A stretch of DNA of 64,000 nucleotides from Syntrophomonadaceae bacterium (GTDB lineage: Bacteria > Bacillota > Dethiobacteria > SKNC01): NCBI GenBank assembly GCA_003555415.1, contig PWHX01000012.1, positions 19,991 to 83,990 of the forward strand, in the 5' to 3' direction. Shown here in pieces: positions 26,178 through 34,623 of this stretch (position 1 is the first letter of the stretch; each line of letters begins with the position of its first letter). The notes beneath the pieces are model-generated. The model saw only the letters and a list, made by a program, of their open reading frames with translations. It was not told the origin of the DNA and did no database searches. Position numbers and translations under genes: made by a program.

Positions 26178-28331
26178 ATGGAACAACAACAATTTAAGAT
26201 GGACTTGGGAGGTCACCCATTTATTTTCGAAACAGGAAAGCTTGCCAAACAGGCAAGTGGAGCAGTTCTTGTGAAGTTTGGTGACACAACAGTTCTGGTA
26301 ACCGCTACAGTTTCTAAAGAACCTAGAGAGGGCATAGATTTTTTCCCTTTAACCGTTGATTATGAGGAGAGATCATATGCTGTTGGTAAGATTCCCGGTG
26401 GCTTTATTAAAAGAGAAGGAAGGCCTACGGAAAAAGCTATTCTTAGTTGCAGGTTAACTGATCGTCCACTCAGACCGTTATTTCCAAAGGGATTTCGTAA
26501 TGCGGTTCACATAGTTAGTACCGTTCTTTCGGTAGATCAGGATTATCATCCGGAAGTAGCTGCTATTAACGGTGCATCTGCCGCTTTAACCATATCTAAG
26601 ATTCCCTTTATGGGGCCGGTAGCAGCAGTTAATGTTGGTCTAAAGGAAGGGAAACTGGTGTTAAACCCCAATACAGAAGAACTGGAGGAAAGCCCATTAA
26701 ATTTAGTAGTTGCCGGAACAAAGAATGCTGTTACCATGGTTGAAGCAGAAGCTAATGAAGTTTCTGAAGATATTATGTTGGAGGCTATTTTATTTGGACA
26801 TGAAGAGATTAAGAAAATAGTCCAACTTCAAGAAGAAATGGGGGAAAAGATCGGAGCTCCTAAAATAGAACATGAAGCTTCAGCTAGCGATGAAGAACTG
26901 GAAAAAGCCGTAAGGGAGTTTATGGCCCCTAAAATTCAAAATGTCTTGGGTATCGAAGATAAAAAAGAAAGAGAAGACAAGGTTGATGAAATAAATAAAG
27001 AAGCCCTGCTGCATTTTGAAGAGCTGTTTCCGGAAAAGGAAAAGCAAATCACTACTCAGGCAGAAACGATACTTAAAGAAGAAGTAAGGAAAAAGATTGT
27101 AAAGGAAGGAATTCGTCCTGATGGAAGGAAGAAGGATGAAATACGTCAGCTGACTAGTGAAGTAGCTTTACTTCCTAGAGCTCATGGCTCAGGGCTTTTT
27201 ACCAGGGGCCAGACTCAGGTGTTAACGGTATCTACTTTAGGAGCTTTAGGGGATGTGCAGATGATAGATGGGCTTGGACTGGAAGAATTTAAGAGGTTTA
27301 TGCACCATTACAACTTCCCTCCTTTTAGTGTAGGAGAGAGCGGTTTTATGCGGGGTCCCGGCAGAAGAGAAATTGGACATGGGGCTTTAGCGGAAAGAGC
27401 CATTTATCCTGTACTGCCAGATGATGAAGAATTCCCTTATACTATACGCTTGGTTTCAGAAGTATTGGAATCCAACGGTTCAACTTCTATGGCCAGTGTT
27501 TGTGCCAGTTCCCTGGCTTTAATGGATGCCGGAGTTCCAATTAAGAGTCCTGTTTCAGGTATAGCCATGGGACTGATTAAAGAAGAAGACCAGGTAGCGG
27601 TTTTGTCTGATATTCAGGGAATGGAAGACTTCTATGGAGATATGGATTTTAAAGTTGCCGGAACTAGAAAAGGAATAACAGCTTTACAAATGGATATTAA
27701 AATAAAGGGAGTATCCCGGGAAATTTTACAGCAGGCTTTAGAATCTGCCAGGGAAGGATATTTGCACATAATGGATAACATGCAGGAAACAATCCCTGAA
27801 CCAAGGCCTGATATGTCCCCACATGCACCCCGAATCTTCACCATGCAAATACATCCGGATAAAATTAGGGATGTAATTGGACCGGGGGGCAAGATGATCA
27901 ACAAAATTGTAGCTGAAACAGGCGTGAAAATTGACATAGAACCAGATGGGAAGGTATTTGTTGCCGCTTTAGAAATAGAAAGCGGAAATAAGGCTAAAGA
28001 AATGATTGAAAAGTTAACAGCAGAAGTAGAATCAGGCAGTGTATATCTAGGTAAAGTTACCAGGGTTGAAAAATATGGTGCTTTTGTAGAAGTTCTCCCC
28101 GGCAAAGAAGGCCTTGTTCACATTTCACAGTTGGCTCCCAACCGTGTTGGCAAAACAGAGGATGTAGTAAATATTGGTGATGAGGTCTTTGTAAAAGTAT
28201 TAGATATTGATGATAGAGGTCGTATTAATCTATCCCGGAAGGCAGCCATGAAAGATGTAGATGGGGATGGAGATGAAGATGATACATCCAAAGGACGCTC
28301 CAACAGGTCAAAACAACGACAAAAAAGTTAA
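26178..28331 (+). CDS. pnp: polyribonucleotide nucleotidyltransferase (PNPase)
   Basis: Phosphorolytic 3'-5' exoribonuclease of the degradosome. Two RNase PH domains (GRPTEKAILSCRLTDRPLRP in the first; RGQTQVLTVSTLG and MASVCASSLALMDAGVPIKS in the second), KH with DVIGPGGKMINKIVAETG, and S1 with GKVTRVEKYGAFVEVLPGKE. 717 residues. ATG 26178 follows AAAGGAGGT; the frame runs 19 codons further up but through the rpsO terminator, so that extension is rejected. The acidic/basic tail after S1 is typical of Clostridia. Confidence 0.97.
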   Translation: MEQQQFKMDLGGHPFIFETGKLAKQASGAVLVKFGDTTVLVTATVSKEPREGIDFFPLTVDYEERSYAVGKIPGGFIKREGRPTEKAILSCRLTDRPLRPLFPKGFRNAVHIVSTVLSVDQDYHPEVAAINGASAALTISKIPFMGPVAAVNVGLKEGKLVLNPNTEELEESPLNLVVAGTKNAVTMVEAEANEVSEDIMLEAILFGHEEIKKIVQLQEEMGEKIGAPKIEHEASASDEELEKAVREFMAPKIQNVLGIEDKKEREDKVDEINKEALLHFEELFPEKEKQITTQAETILKEEVRKKIVKEGIRPDGRKKDEIRQLTSEVALLPRAHGSGLFTRGQTQVLTVSTLGALGDVQMIDGLGLEEFKRFMHHYNFPPFSVGESGFMRGPGRREIGHGALAERAIYPVLPDDEEFPYTIRLVSEVLESNGSTSMASVCASSLALMDAGVPIKSPVSGIAMGLIKEEDQVAVLSDIQGMEDFYGDMDFKVAGTRKGITALQMDIKIKGVSREILQQALESAREGYLHIMDNMQETIPEPRPDMSPHAPRIFTMQIHPDKIRDVIGPGGKMINKIVAETGVKIDIEPDGKVFVAALEIESGNKAKEMIEKLTAEVESGSVYLGKVTRVEKYGAFVEVLPGKEGLVHISQLAPNRVGKTEDVVNIGDEVFVKVLDIDDRGRINLSRKAAMKDVDGDGDEDDTSKGRSNRSKQRQKS

Positions 28332-28340
28332 ACAGGTAAG

Positions 28341-28371
28341 AAACATAAACCATTCAGGTTTATGTTTTTTT
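28341..28371 (+). terminator. terminator after pnp
   Basis: AAACATAAACC (28341-28351), loop ATTCA and GGTTTATGTTT (28357-28367) with T to 28371: 11 perfect pairs. Confidence 0.88.
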
Positions 28372-28433
28372 ATTTGGTCTAAAATTTTTCTTTTTTAATA
28401 AATATTAGTAATAATGTTGAAAGGGGGGTAAGG

Positions 28434-29183
28434 ATGTTTTACAATTTTACTCTCAACATAAAGACAATTAAAAAGATTTTAATAGCCATTATTTTAATTG
28501 TTATTATAGGGTTCGTTTTAGGATACCAGATAACCAGTGGGGTATTCTCTCCTTCTAAAGAAAAAGCAATTTATCGGGTTGATTCAGACGAAAAAATTGT
28601 TTCCTTAACATTTGACGTAGTTTGGAACGATGAACATACGGAGAAACTGTTAGATACACTGGACAGTTATGACCTGAAGGCTACCTTTTTTGTTACAGGT
28701 GAATGGATGGAGAAGTATCCTGATCTTACAGAAGAAATCCTTAAGAGAGATAATGAAATAGGAAATCATACTTATAGCCACAGTAGCTTAAGGGATCTGG
28801 ATGAAGAAGAAATAAGAGATGAAATGTTAGAAGTAGATAAAATTTTAAAGGAAGACTTTGATTACCAGCCAAAGTTTTTCCGCCCACCCTTCGGAGAATA
28901 TGACGAAAGAGTAATCAAAATTGCTGAAGAACTGGGATACTTTACGGTTCTTTGGAGTATTGAAACGGGGGACTGGCTAAATCCTGGGGTGGATAAAATC
29001 GTAGATAGAGTTGTTAAAAGAACGCACAGGGGAGGCATTATATTAATGCACAACTGCTCACCCCAGGGAGTTAGTGCTTTATCCATGATAATTCATTCCC
29101 TTAAATTACGAGACTATGAAATAGTACCGGTTTCAGAATTACTGGGTTTAATGGAAAGAAACGGTAATAATAATATAGAATAA
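28434..29183 (+). CDS. ylxY: membrane-anchored polysaccharide deacetylase, YlxY/PdaB type
   Basis: An N-terminal anchor helix (about 12-33) is followed by a NodB (CE4) domain. Motif 1 is LTFDVVWND, the PdaB-like variant of TFDD. Motif 2 is GNHTYSHSSL with both histidines, motif 3 RPPFGEYDERV, then LWSIETGDWL and ILMHN. These are the residues expected in an enzyme that deacetylates peptidoglycan sugars outside the membrane, probably for spore cortex or wall. 249 residues. Directly downstream of pnp it matches the position of B. subtilis ylxY. Strong GGGGGG ribosome site. No mlpA follows. Confidence 0.88.
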   Translation: MFYNFTLNIKTIKKILIAIILIVIIGFVLGYQITSGVFSPSKEKAIYRVDSDEKIVSLTFDVVWNDEHTEKLLDTLDSYDLKATFFVTGEWMEKYPDLTEEILKRDNEIGNHTYSHSSLRDLDEEEIRDEMLEVDKILKEDFDYQPKFFRPPFGEYDERVIKIAEELGYFTVLWSIETGDWLNPGVDKIVDRVVKRTHRGGIILMHNCSPQGVSALSMIIHSLKLRDYEIVPVSELLGLMERNGNNNIE

Positions 29184-29227
29184 AAAAACAAAAGGCAAGG
29201 ATTTCAGAAGATTCCTGGAGGTTAATT

Positions 29228-30247
29228 ATGAAAAAGTATGCTATTTTTGGGATTCTGTCAGGGAAAGTGGTTATAGCAGTTATTTTAGGCCTTTTTCTTA
29301 TTTTACTGCTTTTAGTTATTAATGATAATGATTTTAAAGAATTAAGTAGCACAAAAGTTAATCCGGATGTTACCTTTATGGGAGAAGACATAGAAAAAAT
29401 GTCTGAAGAAGAAGTTACTGAATGTGTAAAGCAAGTGAGCAGAAAAATGTACAGAAATCCTGTAGATGCTTCCATAGATCCTGTTACAGAAGGAGTAATT
29501 CCGGAGCTTTATGGTTACCAGGTTGATATAGCTGCAACGGTACAAAAAATTTTAAGTGCCTCTCAGGGAGATATTGTTGATCCAGTATTAAATGAAATAT
29601 TACCTCAGTATACCATAGAAGATTTTCCAGAAGCCCCCTTATACCAGGGAAATTCAGCAAAAAAACAGGTATCCTTTCTGGTTAATGTAGCCTGGGGGGA
29701 GCAACATATTCAAGAAATGTTGGGAATAATGGAGGAGCACAACATAAAAAGCACATTTTTTTTAATAGGTAAGTGGGCAGGGAAAAACCCGGACCTGGTA
29801 AAAGAAATAGTATCCCGGGGGCATGAAGCGGCTAACCATGGTTACCGGGACACTGTGTTAATGTCCCGACTTTCAGCGGAGGAGATAAAAGCTGATATTT
29901 GTAAAACAAATAACTTAATAAAAGAAATAACAGGAGAAGAAGTTAAGTTCTTCAGTTCCCATTGTGGCGAGTTAAACGAAGATATATTAAGGACAACTGC
30001 AGAGTTAAACATGCGAACTATTATGTGGAGCCTTGATACAGTGGACTGGAAATTGCCGGGCGCCGAAAAAATGGCAGAAAAAATTCTAAACGGAGCACAT
30101 AACGGTGCCACTGTTCTTATGCATCCCACAGAACAGACACAGGAGGCTCTAATAATTATCATCAAAGGGTTAAAGGAGCAGGGTTATGACATTGTAACCC
30201 TTTCAGAATTAATTAACCCTTGCTATTGGAGATACGAAAACTTATAA
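29228..30247 (+). CDS. degenerate NodB-domain membrane protein
   Basis: 339 residues: anchor helix (about 10-34), an N-terminal module (about 40-130) resembling that of the next gene, and a NodB fold (about 150-335) whose active site is lost. TFDD is replaced by FLVNVAWGEQ, HTYSH by NHGYRDTV with one histidine, RPPFG by FSSHCGE, and LMHN by LMHP. Fold residues such as KSTFFLIGKW and MWSLDTVDWKLPG remain. It is therefore unlikely to deacetylate and may bind glycan or scaffold. The frame is intact, so it is not a decayed pseudogene. Confidence 0.8.
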   Translation: MKKYAIFGILSGKVVIAVILGLFLILLLLVINDNDFKELSSTKVNPDVTFMGEDIEKMSEEEVTECVKQVSRKMYRNPVDASIDPVTEGVIPELYGYQVDIAATVQKILSASQGDIVDPVLNEILPQYTIEDFPEAPLYQGNSAKKQVSFLVNVAWGEQHIQEMLGIMEEHNIKSTFFLIGKWAGKNPDLVKEIVSRGHEAANHGYRDTVLMSRLSAEEIKADICKTNNLIKEITGEEVKFFSSHCGELNEDILRTTAELNMRTIMWSLDTVDWKLPGAEKMAEKILNGAHNGATVLMHPTEQTQEALIIIIKGLKEQGYDIVTLSELINPCYWRYENL

Positions 30248-30260
30248 AAATGGTGGTTTT

Positions 30261-31121
30261 ATGAAAAAAAAATTTAGCATGTATTTTAAGTTAAGTTCCA
30301 TATTAGCTGTAATAAGTATTTTAATTGCCATATATTTAGTTTATGATATAGGAGATAAGGTTGAAAGATATTTATACGGAGTAGAACCCGGGGTTATCTT
30401 TGAAGGTCAGGATTTAACCGGTTATTTACGCTGCGAAGTTGAAGAGCTGGTTCTTCAAAGGGCGGAAGAGGAAAGGATAGAACCTCAAAACGCATATATA
30501 GATAGAGATAGCGGTGAAATAATACTTGAGGTTATAGGAAAGGAAGTTAATGTCTTAAGGACGGTTAATGTTATCATGGAAGCCAATGAGAAATCTAAAG
30601 TATCACTGGTTATTATCCATCTGGACCCGGAGATAACACAGGAACTCCTGAGTTCTATTGATAAGGTTATAGGTAGTTACTTTACCTGGCACGGTTCCGG
30701 CTACAGCCGTGTGACCAATATCAGGATGGGAACCTATTATATTAATAATACTTTACTGCATCCTGGAGAAGTTTTTTCTTTTAATAAGACCGTAGGTCCG
30801 GTAACAGCGGAAAGGGGATTTCAGTATGCACCTGTGATTGTTTCCCGCTCTGTAATATTGGGGCTGGGAGGAGGGTTGTGCCAGGTATCTTCCACTTTGT
30901 ATAATGCTGTACTGGAGGCAGATCTACAAATTGTAGAACGTTACCCCCACAGCAGACCAGTTGGGTATGTGCCGCAGGGGAGGGACGCTACAGTTTCCTA
31001 CAGTTTAGACTTTAAATTTCAAAATAACTCCAATTCTTTTATTTTGATTAAGGGAGGTCTTTGGGGAGGGAGGGTGCAAATAGAGCTTTATAGTAATCAG
31101 TCTGACGAAGAAGATTATTGA
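30261..31121 (+). CDS. VanW-family membrane protein
   Basis: 286 residues with an anchor helix at about 10-28, an N-terminal module (EPGVIFEGQDLTGYLRCEVE) similar to the one in the previous gene, and a C-terminal VanW domain: HPGEVFSFNKTVGPVTAERG, LGLGGGLCQVSSTLYNAVLE and YPHSRPVGYVPQGRDATVSY. VanW/YoaR proteins are exported, and their biochemical role is not settled; the family is named after a vancomycin-resistance cluster gene, but nothing else here suggests resistance. It is 13 bases from the previous gene and probably co-transcribed. Confidence 0.85.
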   Translation: MKKKFSMYFKLSSILAVISILIAIYLVYDIGDKVERYLYGVEPGVIFEGQDLTGYLRCEVEELVLQRAEEERIEPQNAYIDRDSGEIILEVIGKEVNVLRTVNVIMEANEKSKVSLVIIHLDPEITQELLSSIDKVIGSYFTWHGSGYSRVTNIRMGTYYINNTLLHPGEVFSFNKTVGPVTAERGFQYAPVIVSRSVILGLGGGLCQVSSTLYNAVLEADLQIVERYPHSRPVGYVPQGRDATVSYSLDFKFQNNSNSFILIKGGLWGGRVQIELYSNQSDEEDY

Positions 31122-31161
31122 TTAACAAACAAAACAACTATCTCTATGGGAGGTGAATTAA

Positions 31162-31212
31162 GTGGTGTGTTTTTTACCAATTAATAGGGATACACGCTGC
31201 TTATTAATATGA
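31162..31212 (+). CDS. 16-residue ORF overlapping the dut start
   Basis: GTG GTG then 14 codons (MVCFLPINRDTRCLLI) behind the strong GGGAGGTGA (31148-31156, five-base spacing). Its TGA overlaps the dut ATG as ATGA. dut itself has no ribosome site at a useful distance, so translation of dut is probably coupled to this ORF. The peptide has two cysteines; no function is known. Confidence 0.5.
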   Translation: MVCFLPINRDTRCLLI

Positions 31213-31661
31213 ACTATATTAAGATTCAGGTTATAAAAATGGAGAAAGCTAAAGATTTACCGGTGCCCCAATATACTAGCCCCGGTTCAGCTGGGATGGA
31301 TTTGAGAGCAGCATTAGAAAAGGAAATAGTTCTAAAGCCTGGAGATTTTAAATTAATTCCTACAGGTTTAAAAATTGCCTTCCCCCAGGAATTCGAAGGA
31401 CAGGTTCGCCCTAGAAGCGGACTGGCTTTGAATTATGGGATTACTGTGTTAAATGGTCCCGGAACTATTGATTCAGACTATCGTGGTGAAGTTAAAGTTT
31501 TATTAATCAATCTAGGGAAAGAGCCATATACTGTTAAAAAAGGAGACCGTATTGCCCAGCTTGTGGTGTCTAGGTTGTTTAAAGCAGAGTTAACTCAAGT
31601 GGAAGAGCTTTCAGAAACTATAAGAGGAGAAGGTGGCTTTGGACACAGTGGTATTGAATAA
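31209..31661 (+). CDS. dut: deoxyuridine 5'-triphosphate nucleotidohydrolase
   Basis: Trimeric dUTPase that hydrolyses dUTP to dUMP. The five family motifs are present: PGSAGMDLRAA, RPRSGLALNYGITVLNGPG, GTIDSDYRGEVKV, KGDRIAQLVV and the C-terminal arm RGEGGFGHSG. 150 residues. The ATG overlaps the stop of a short upstream ORF and has no Shine-Dalgarno of its own within 15 bases. A strong terminator follows. Confidence 0.97.
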   Translation: MNYIKIQVIKMEKAKDLPVPQYTSPGSAGMDLRAALEKEIVLKPGDFKLIPTGLKIAFPQEFEGQVRPRSGLALNYGITVLNGPGTIDSDYRGEVKVLLINLGKEPYTVKKGDRIAQLVVSRLFKAELTQVEELSETIRGEGGFGHSGIE

Positions 31662-31694
31662 TAAACCTTCTATTCCCCTATATTTTATGATTTT

Positions 31695-31723
31695 AAAAAT
31701 ACATCTAAAAGGTGTATTTTTTT
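31695..31723 (+). terminator. terminator after dut
   Basis: AAAATACATC (31696-31705), loop TAAAA and GGTGTATTTT (31711-31720) with a T run to 31723. Confidence 0.85.
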
Positions 31724-31771
31724 CATTTTAGAAAGCTTGCAAGCATATTGATTGAGTAAGGAGGGAAAAAA

Positions 31772-32107
31772 ATGATTATTCATTTTATAGTATTATTGAT
31801 AATATTATATTTATCTTTTCGGCAGCGAGTAAGGATAAAAAATAGGTTCCATAAAGATTTGGGCGATCTGCCTACTGATCCTTTACCATCTCCTATATCA
31901 ACGGCATTGACAGAAATGTTGGGAGTTGCAGGTGGAATTTATCTTGCCCTGGTTATGGCTGTTTCTTTTTTACAAATAGATGTTCCTCCCAAAGTAGATA
32001 TTTATGGCTTAAATATAGAACCGTTAGCCTTGACTGCAGTTATATTATCTCTAATACAGCCATATTTTGTAGAGATAAAGAGATGCTTAAAACGGGGAGG
32101 GAGATAA
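31772..32107 (+). CDS. small membrane protein, unknown function
   Basis: 111 residues with a short hydrophobic N-terminus (IIHFIVLLIILYL), a basic/proline-rich loop (RVRIKNRFHKD, DPLPSPIS), then two hydrophobic segments (about 47-67 and 83-100). Similar short proteins often accompany ymxH-type genes in Clostridia, but I cannot name the family. AAGGAGGG precedes the ATG. Its stop is immediately followed by the GTG of the next gene, so the pair is an operon, perhaps a sporulation one. Confidence 0.65.
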   Translation: MIIHFIVLLIILYLSFRQRVRIKNRFHKDLGDLPTDPLPSPISTALTEMLGVAGGIYLALVMAVSFLQIDVPPKVDIYGLNIEPLALTAVILSLIQPYFVEIKRCLKRGGR

Positions 32108-32359
32108 GTGTACTTAAGTAAACTTGAAGGAAAAGAAATAATAAATTTATATGATGGTTCAAGGTTAGGCGTTTTAGGTAATGCAGAGCTGATGTTTAAC
32201 CCAGACACCGGCTCTATAGAAGCTTTGGTGCTTCCTGGTGCTCACCGATTTTTTAATCTTGGCCAAAGCAAAGAAGAAATTACCATACCCTGGACTTCTA
32301 TCCATAAGATAGGTACTGATATGATGCTGGTAGACTTAAGGCCTGAAAGAAATAAGTAG
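32108..32359 (+). CDS. ymxH: PRC-barrel sporulation protein, YlmC/YmxH family
   Basis: 83 residues forming one PRC-barrel: SKLEGKEIINLYDGSRLGVL, then DPDTGSIEALVLPG-like sequence (here NPDTGSIEALVLPGAHRFF) and TIPWTSIHKIGTDMMLVDLR. YlmC/YmxH proteins are widespread in spore formers; their function is not settled. The position upstream of dpaA matches ymxH-spoVFA in Bacillus. GTG start behind GGGAGGGAG, directly after the preceding stop. Confidence 0.9.
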   Translation: MYLSKLEGKEIINLYDGSRLGVLGNAELMFNPDTGSIEALVLPGAHRFFNLGQSKEEITIPWTSIHKIGTDMMLVDLRPERNK

Positions 32360-32451
32360 CGTAAGAATAAATCCTTACCCTGTTCTACGAATAAGAATTA
32401 AAGTAGAGGAAATAATATTAGTTGTAGATTACCAAAAAAGGAGGTATATAT

Positions 32452-32946
32452 ATGGAAACCACTGTTATAGGTATTATGCAGGGAAACAGTCAAGCGGAAG
32501 AAGCAGTAAGGGATATGCGTGAACAGGGTTTTGAAGAAAATGAGATTTCTATTGTAACCAGAGATGAACGGGAAGAGACTCAGGAAGAGGGCAGTGAAAT
32601 CTCTTTTGAAGATCAAAACCTGGGTGATGGTACTGCAACAGGCGGTGCTATTGGCGGTGTAGCAGGGCTGCTAATGGGTGCAGGAGCACTTTTAATTCCT
32701 GGTGTTGGCCCTATTATTGCTGCCGGGCCATTAGCAGGAGCTTTAACCGGTGTAGTAACCGGTGGTATTGCTGGAGGCCTTATTGACTTTGGAATACCAG
32801 AAGAACGAGGAAAAGAATATGAAGAAAGAGTTAAAAAAGGAGATATTCTGGTAGCCGTTAAAACAGATGGGGAAAGAGTAGATTCGGCAGCTTCTATCTT
32901 GCGTCGGCATGGAGCCGAAGAAGTAGAAAGCCATCCGGTAGAATAA
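32452..32946 (+). CDS. general-stress-protein-17M-like protein with glycine zipper
   Basis: 164 residues. Residues 1-45 (TTVIGIMQGNSQAEEAVRDM, EEAVRDMREQGFEENEISIV) look like the GSP17M/YflT stress domain. Residues 60-115 are a glycine/alanine-rich hydrophobic zipper (GGAIGGVAGLLMGAGALLIP) that may insert in a membrane. The rest resembles a second alpha/beta half, VKKGDILVAVKTDGERVDSA. Such proteins are usually stress-induced and of unknown role. Strong AAGGAGGT; a terminator follows. Confidence 0.8.
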   Translation: METTVIGIMQGNSQAEEAVRDMREQGFEENEISIVTRDEREETQEEGSEISFEDQNLGDGTATGGAIGGVAGLLMGAGALLIPGVGPIIAAGPLAGALTGVVTGGIAGGLIDFGIPEERGKEYEERVKKGDILVAVKTDGERVDSAASILRRHGAEEVESHPVE

Positions 32947-32968
32947 TTTAAAAATTTAAAAAAAGATA

Positions 32969-33002
32969 AAAAAACGCGTATCTAAAGATACGCGTTTTTT
33001 TT
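32969..33002 (+). terminator. bidirectional terminator
   Basis: AAAAAACGCGTATC (32969-32982), loop TAAA and GATACGCGTTTTTT (32987-33000): 14 perfect pairs with A and T runs on both sides. Confidence 0.9.
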
Positions 33003-33011
33003 ATGCCTGTC

Positions 33012-33039
33012 ACAAATCCGGAGTGTTTTTCATATTATT
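33012..33039 (+). promoter_or_regulatory. possible sigma-K promoter of dpaAB
   Basis: ACA at 33012-33014, 16 bases, then CATATTATT (33031-33039), one mismatch from the sigma-K -10 consensus CATAnnnTA. Bacillus spoVF is transcribed by sigma-K. The consensus is short, so this is tentative. Confidence 0.4.
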
Positions 33040-33080
33040 ATAGTAACTTATTTCCGTGTCTGTATATAGGAGGAGAAGAT

Positions 33081-33956
33081 ATGAGGGCTAACATATTGAT
33101 AATAGGGGGCGATGAAAGAGAATTAGAGGTGGGGAAAGTATTACAGGAGCAGGGATTGCAGGTTAAAGTTGTGGGGTTTGATAATTACCCCCATTCCATA
33201 CCTTTAGAAAAGGTTTCGTTATTAGAAGCTGTAGACATTGCCGATGCAATTATCACACCTTTGCCCGGAACAAATGATAAAGGGAGTGTTTATGCATTAT
33301 ACAGCAAAGAAGAAATTCACTTAACCCGGGAAGTTTTAAAAAATATTAAAACGGGCATCCCCTTGTTTATTGGAAAAGCAAAACCATTTTTTAAAAATAA
33401 TCTCCAGATCTTTGGAATCAAAATAATTGAAGTCGCAGAGATGGATGAAGTAGCTATTATAAATTCTATCCCTACTGCAGAGGGAGCAATTCAACTAGCC
33501 ATGGAAGAAACAAAAACCACAATACACAGCAGTCATTCTATGGTGATTGGATTTGGAAGATGTGGCTTCACTCTTGCCAGGATGCTCTATGGATTAGGTG
33601 CTAAAGTTACAGTAACAGCAAGAGATGATGCTTCTTTGGCCAGAGCTTATGAGATGGGATTTCAGCCGTTACAACTGGAGCAAATAGAAAACCGTATAGA
33701 AAATTATGAAATAATATTCAATACGGTTCCGGCCATGGTTGTGAAAAAAGAATTAATTGAAAAATTTAACCCTGAAACGCTTATTATTGATATTGCCTCC
33801 CGACCGGGGGGAACAGATTTTCAAGCTGCTAAAAAAAGAGGGATAAAAGCCTTCCTGGCTTTAGGTTTACCGGGGCGGGTTGCTCCTAAAACAGCGGGGC
33901 AGCTGCTGGCCAGAATATATATCCGCTTGTTGCAGCGGTATTATGAAAAATATTAA
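33081..33956 (+). CDS. dpaA: dipicolinate synthase subunit A
   Basis: DpaA (SpoVFA) and DpaB convert the dapA product into dipicolinic acid, the spore-core solute, in the mother cell. The N-terminal domain begins RANILIIGGDERELEVGKVL; the C-terminal Rossmann domain has MVIGFGRCGFTLARMLYGLG and DIASRPGGTDF. ATG 33081 after AGGAGGAG is chosen; the frame extends 26 codons up to 33003 through the terminator tail, which is rejected. 291 residues matches the family. Sigma-K control is suggested by a weak upstream match. Confidence 0.95.
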   Translation: MRANILIIGGDERELEVGKVLQEQGLQVKVVGFDNYPHSIPLEKVSLLEAVDIADAIITPLPGTNDKGSVYALYSKEEIHLTREVLKNIKTGIPLFIGKAKPFFKNNLQIFGIKIIEVAEMDEVAIINSIPTAEGAIQLAMEETKTTIHSSHSMVIGFGRCGFTLARMLYGLGAKVTVTARDDASLARAYEMGFQPLQLEQIENRIENYEIIFNTVPAMVVKKELIEKFNPETLIIDIASRPGGTDFQAAKKRGIKAFLALGLPGRVAPKTAGQLLARIYIRLLQRYYEKY

Positions 33957-33971
33957 AAAGGAGGGATTGAA

Positions 33972-34571
33972 ATGTCATTGAAGGGCTTAAGTATTGGTAT
34001 TGGAATAACCGGTTCATACTGTACGTTTGATAAAATTACTCCGGAATTAAGGAAAATGGTTAACTCAGGTGCTAGAGTTTACCCCATAATAACTCCTTCT
34101 GTCGATAGTATTGATACCAGGTTCGGCAAAGCAAATCATTGGAAAGAAGAGATAGCGAGTATAGCTGGTCAACAATTAATTAAAGATATCGTTGGTGCAG
34201 AACCGGTAGGACCGGAAAGTGTATTGGATGTAATGGTTATTGCACCCTGTACCGGAAACACGTTGGCCAAATTAGCAAATGGGATAACAGACACAGCAGT
34301 ATTAATGGCTGCTAAAGCCCAGTTGAGGAATCTTAAAAATGTTGTCTTAGGTATTTCTACTAATGATGGACTGGGGTTAAATGCTAGAAATATAGGCACC
34401 CTAATTAATACTAAAAATATATTTTTAGTGCCTTTTGGGCAGGATAATCCATTAAAGAAAGCGAATTCTCTAGTAGCCAGGATGGATTTACTAATTCCTA
34501 CTATAGAAAAGGCTGTAGAGGGTAAACAAATACAACCTGTTCTTATTGAATACCAGTCGGCCCATTCCTGA
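33972..34571 (+). CDS. dpaB: dipicolinate synthase subunit B
   Basis: Flavoprotein-like subunit of dipicolinate synthase, 199 residues. Features: GIGITGSYCTFDKITPELRK at the start, VLDVMVIAPCTGNTLAKLAN for the flavin region and LGISTNDGLGLNARNIGTL. It starts 15 bases after dpaA behind AAAGGAGGG. Together with dapA downstream, it forms a route from aspartate semialdehyde to dipicolinate. asd and dapG, which lie between dpaB and dapA in Bacillus, are absent here. Confidence 0.95.
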   Translation: MSLKGLSIGIGITGSYCTFDKITPELRKMVNSGARVYPIITPSVDSIDTRFGKANHWKEEIASIAGQQLIKDIVGAEPVGPESVLDVMVIAPCTGNTLAKLANGITDTAVLMAAKAQLRNLKNVVLGISTNDGLGLNARNIGTLINTKNIFLVPFGQDNPLKKANSLVARMDLLIPTIEKAVEGKQIQPVLIEYQSAHS

Positions 34572-34623
34572 TGTTAAAATTTAATAAGTTTAAATTATGA
34601 AGATGAAAAGGAGGTGAAGGTAA

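Noticed and set aside
31735..31744. Palindrome GCTTGCAAGC after dut
   Set aside because: A single ten-base palindrome without partner sites; no basis to call an operator.
33003..33080. N-terminal extension of DpaA
   Set aside because: It starts in the tail of the preceding terminator and contains no family sequence; ATG 33081 follows AGGAGGAG.
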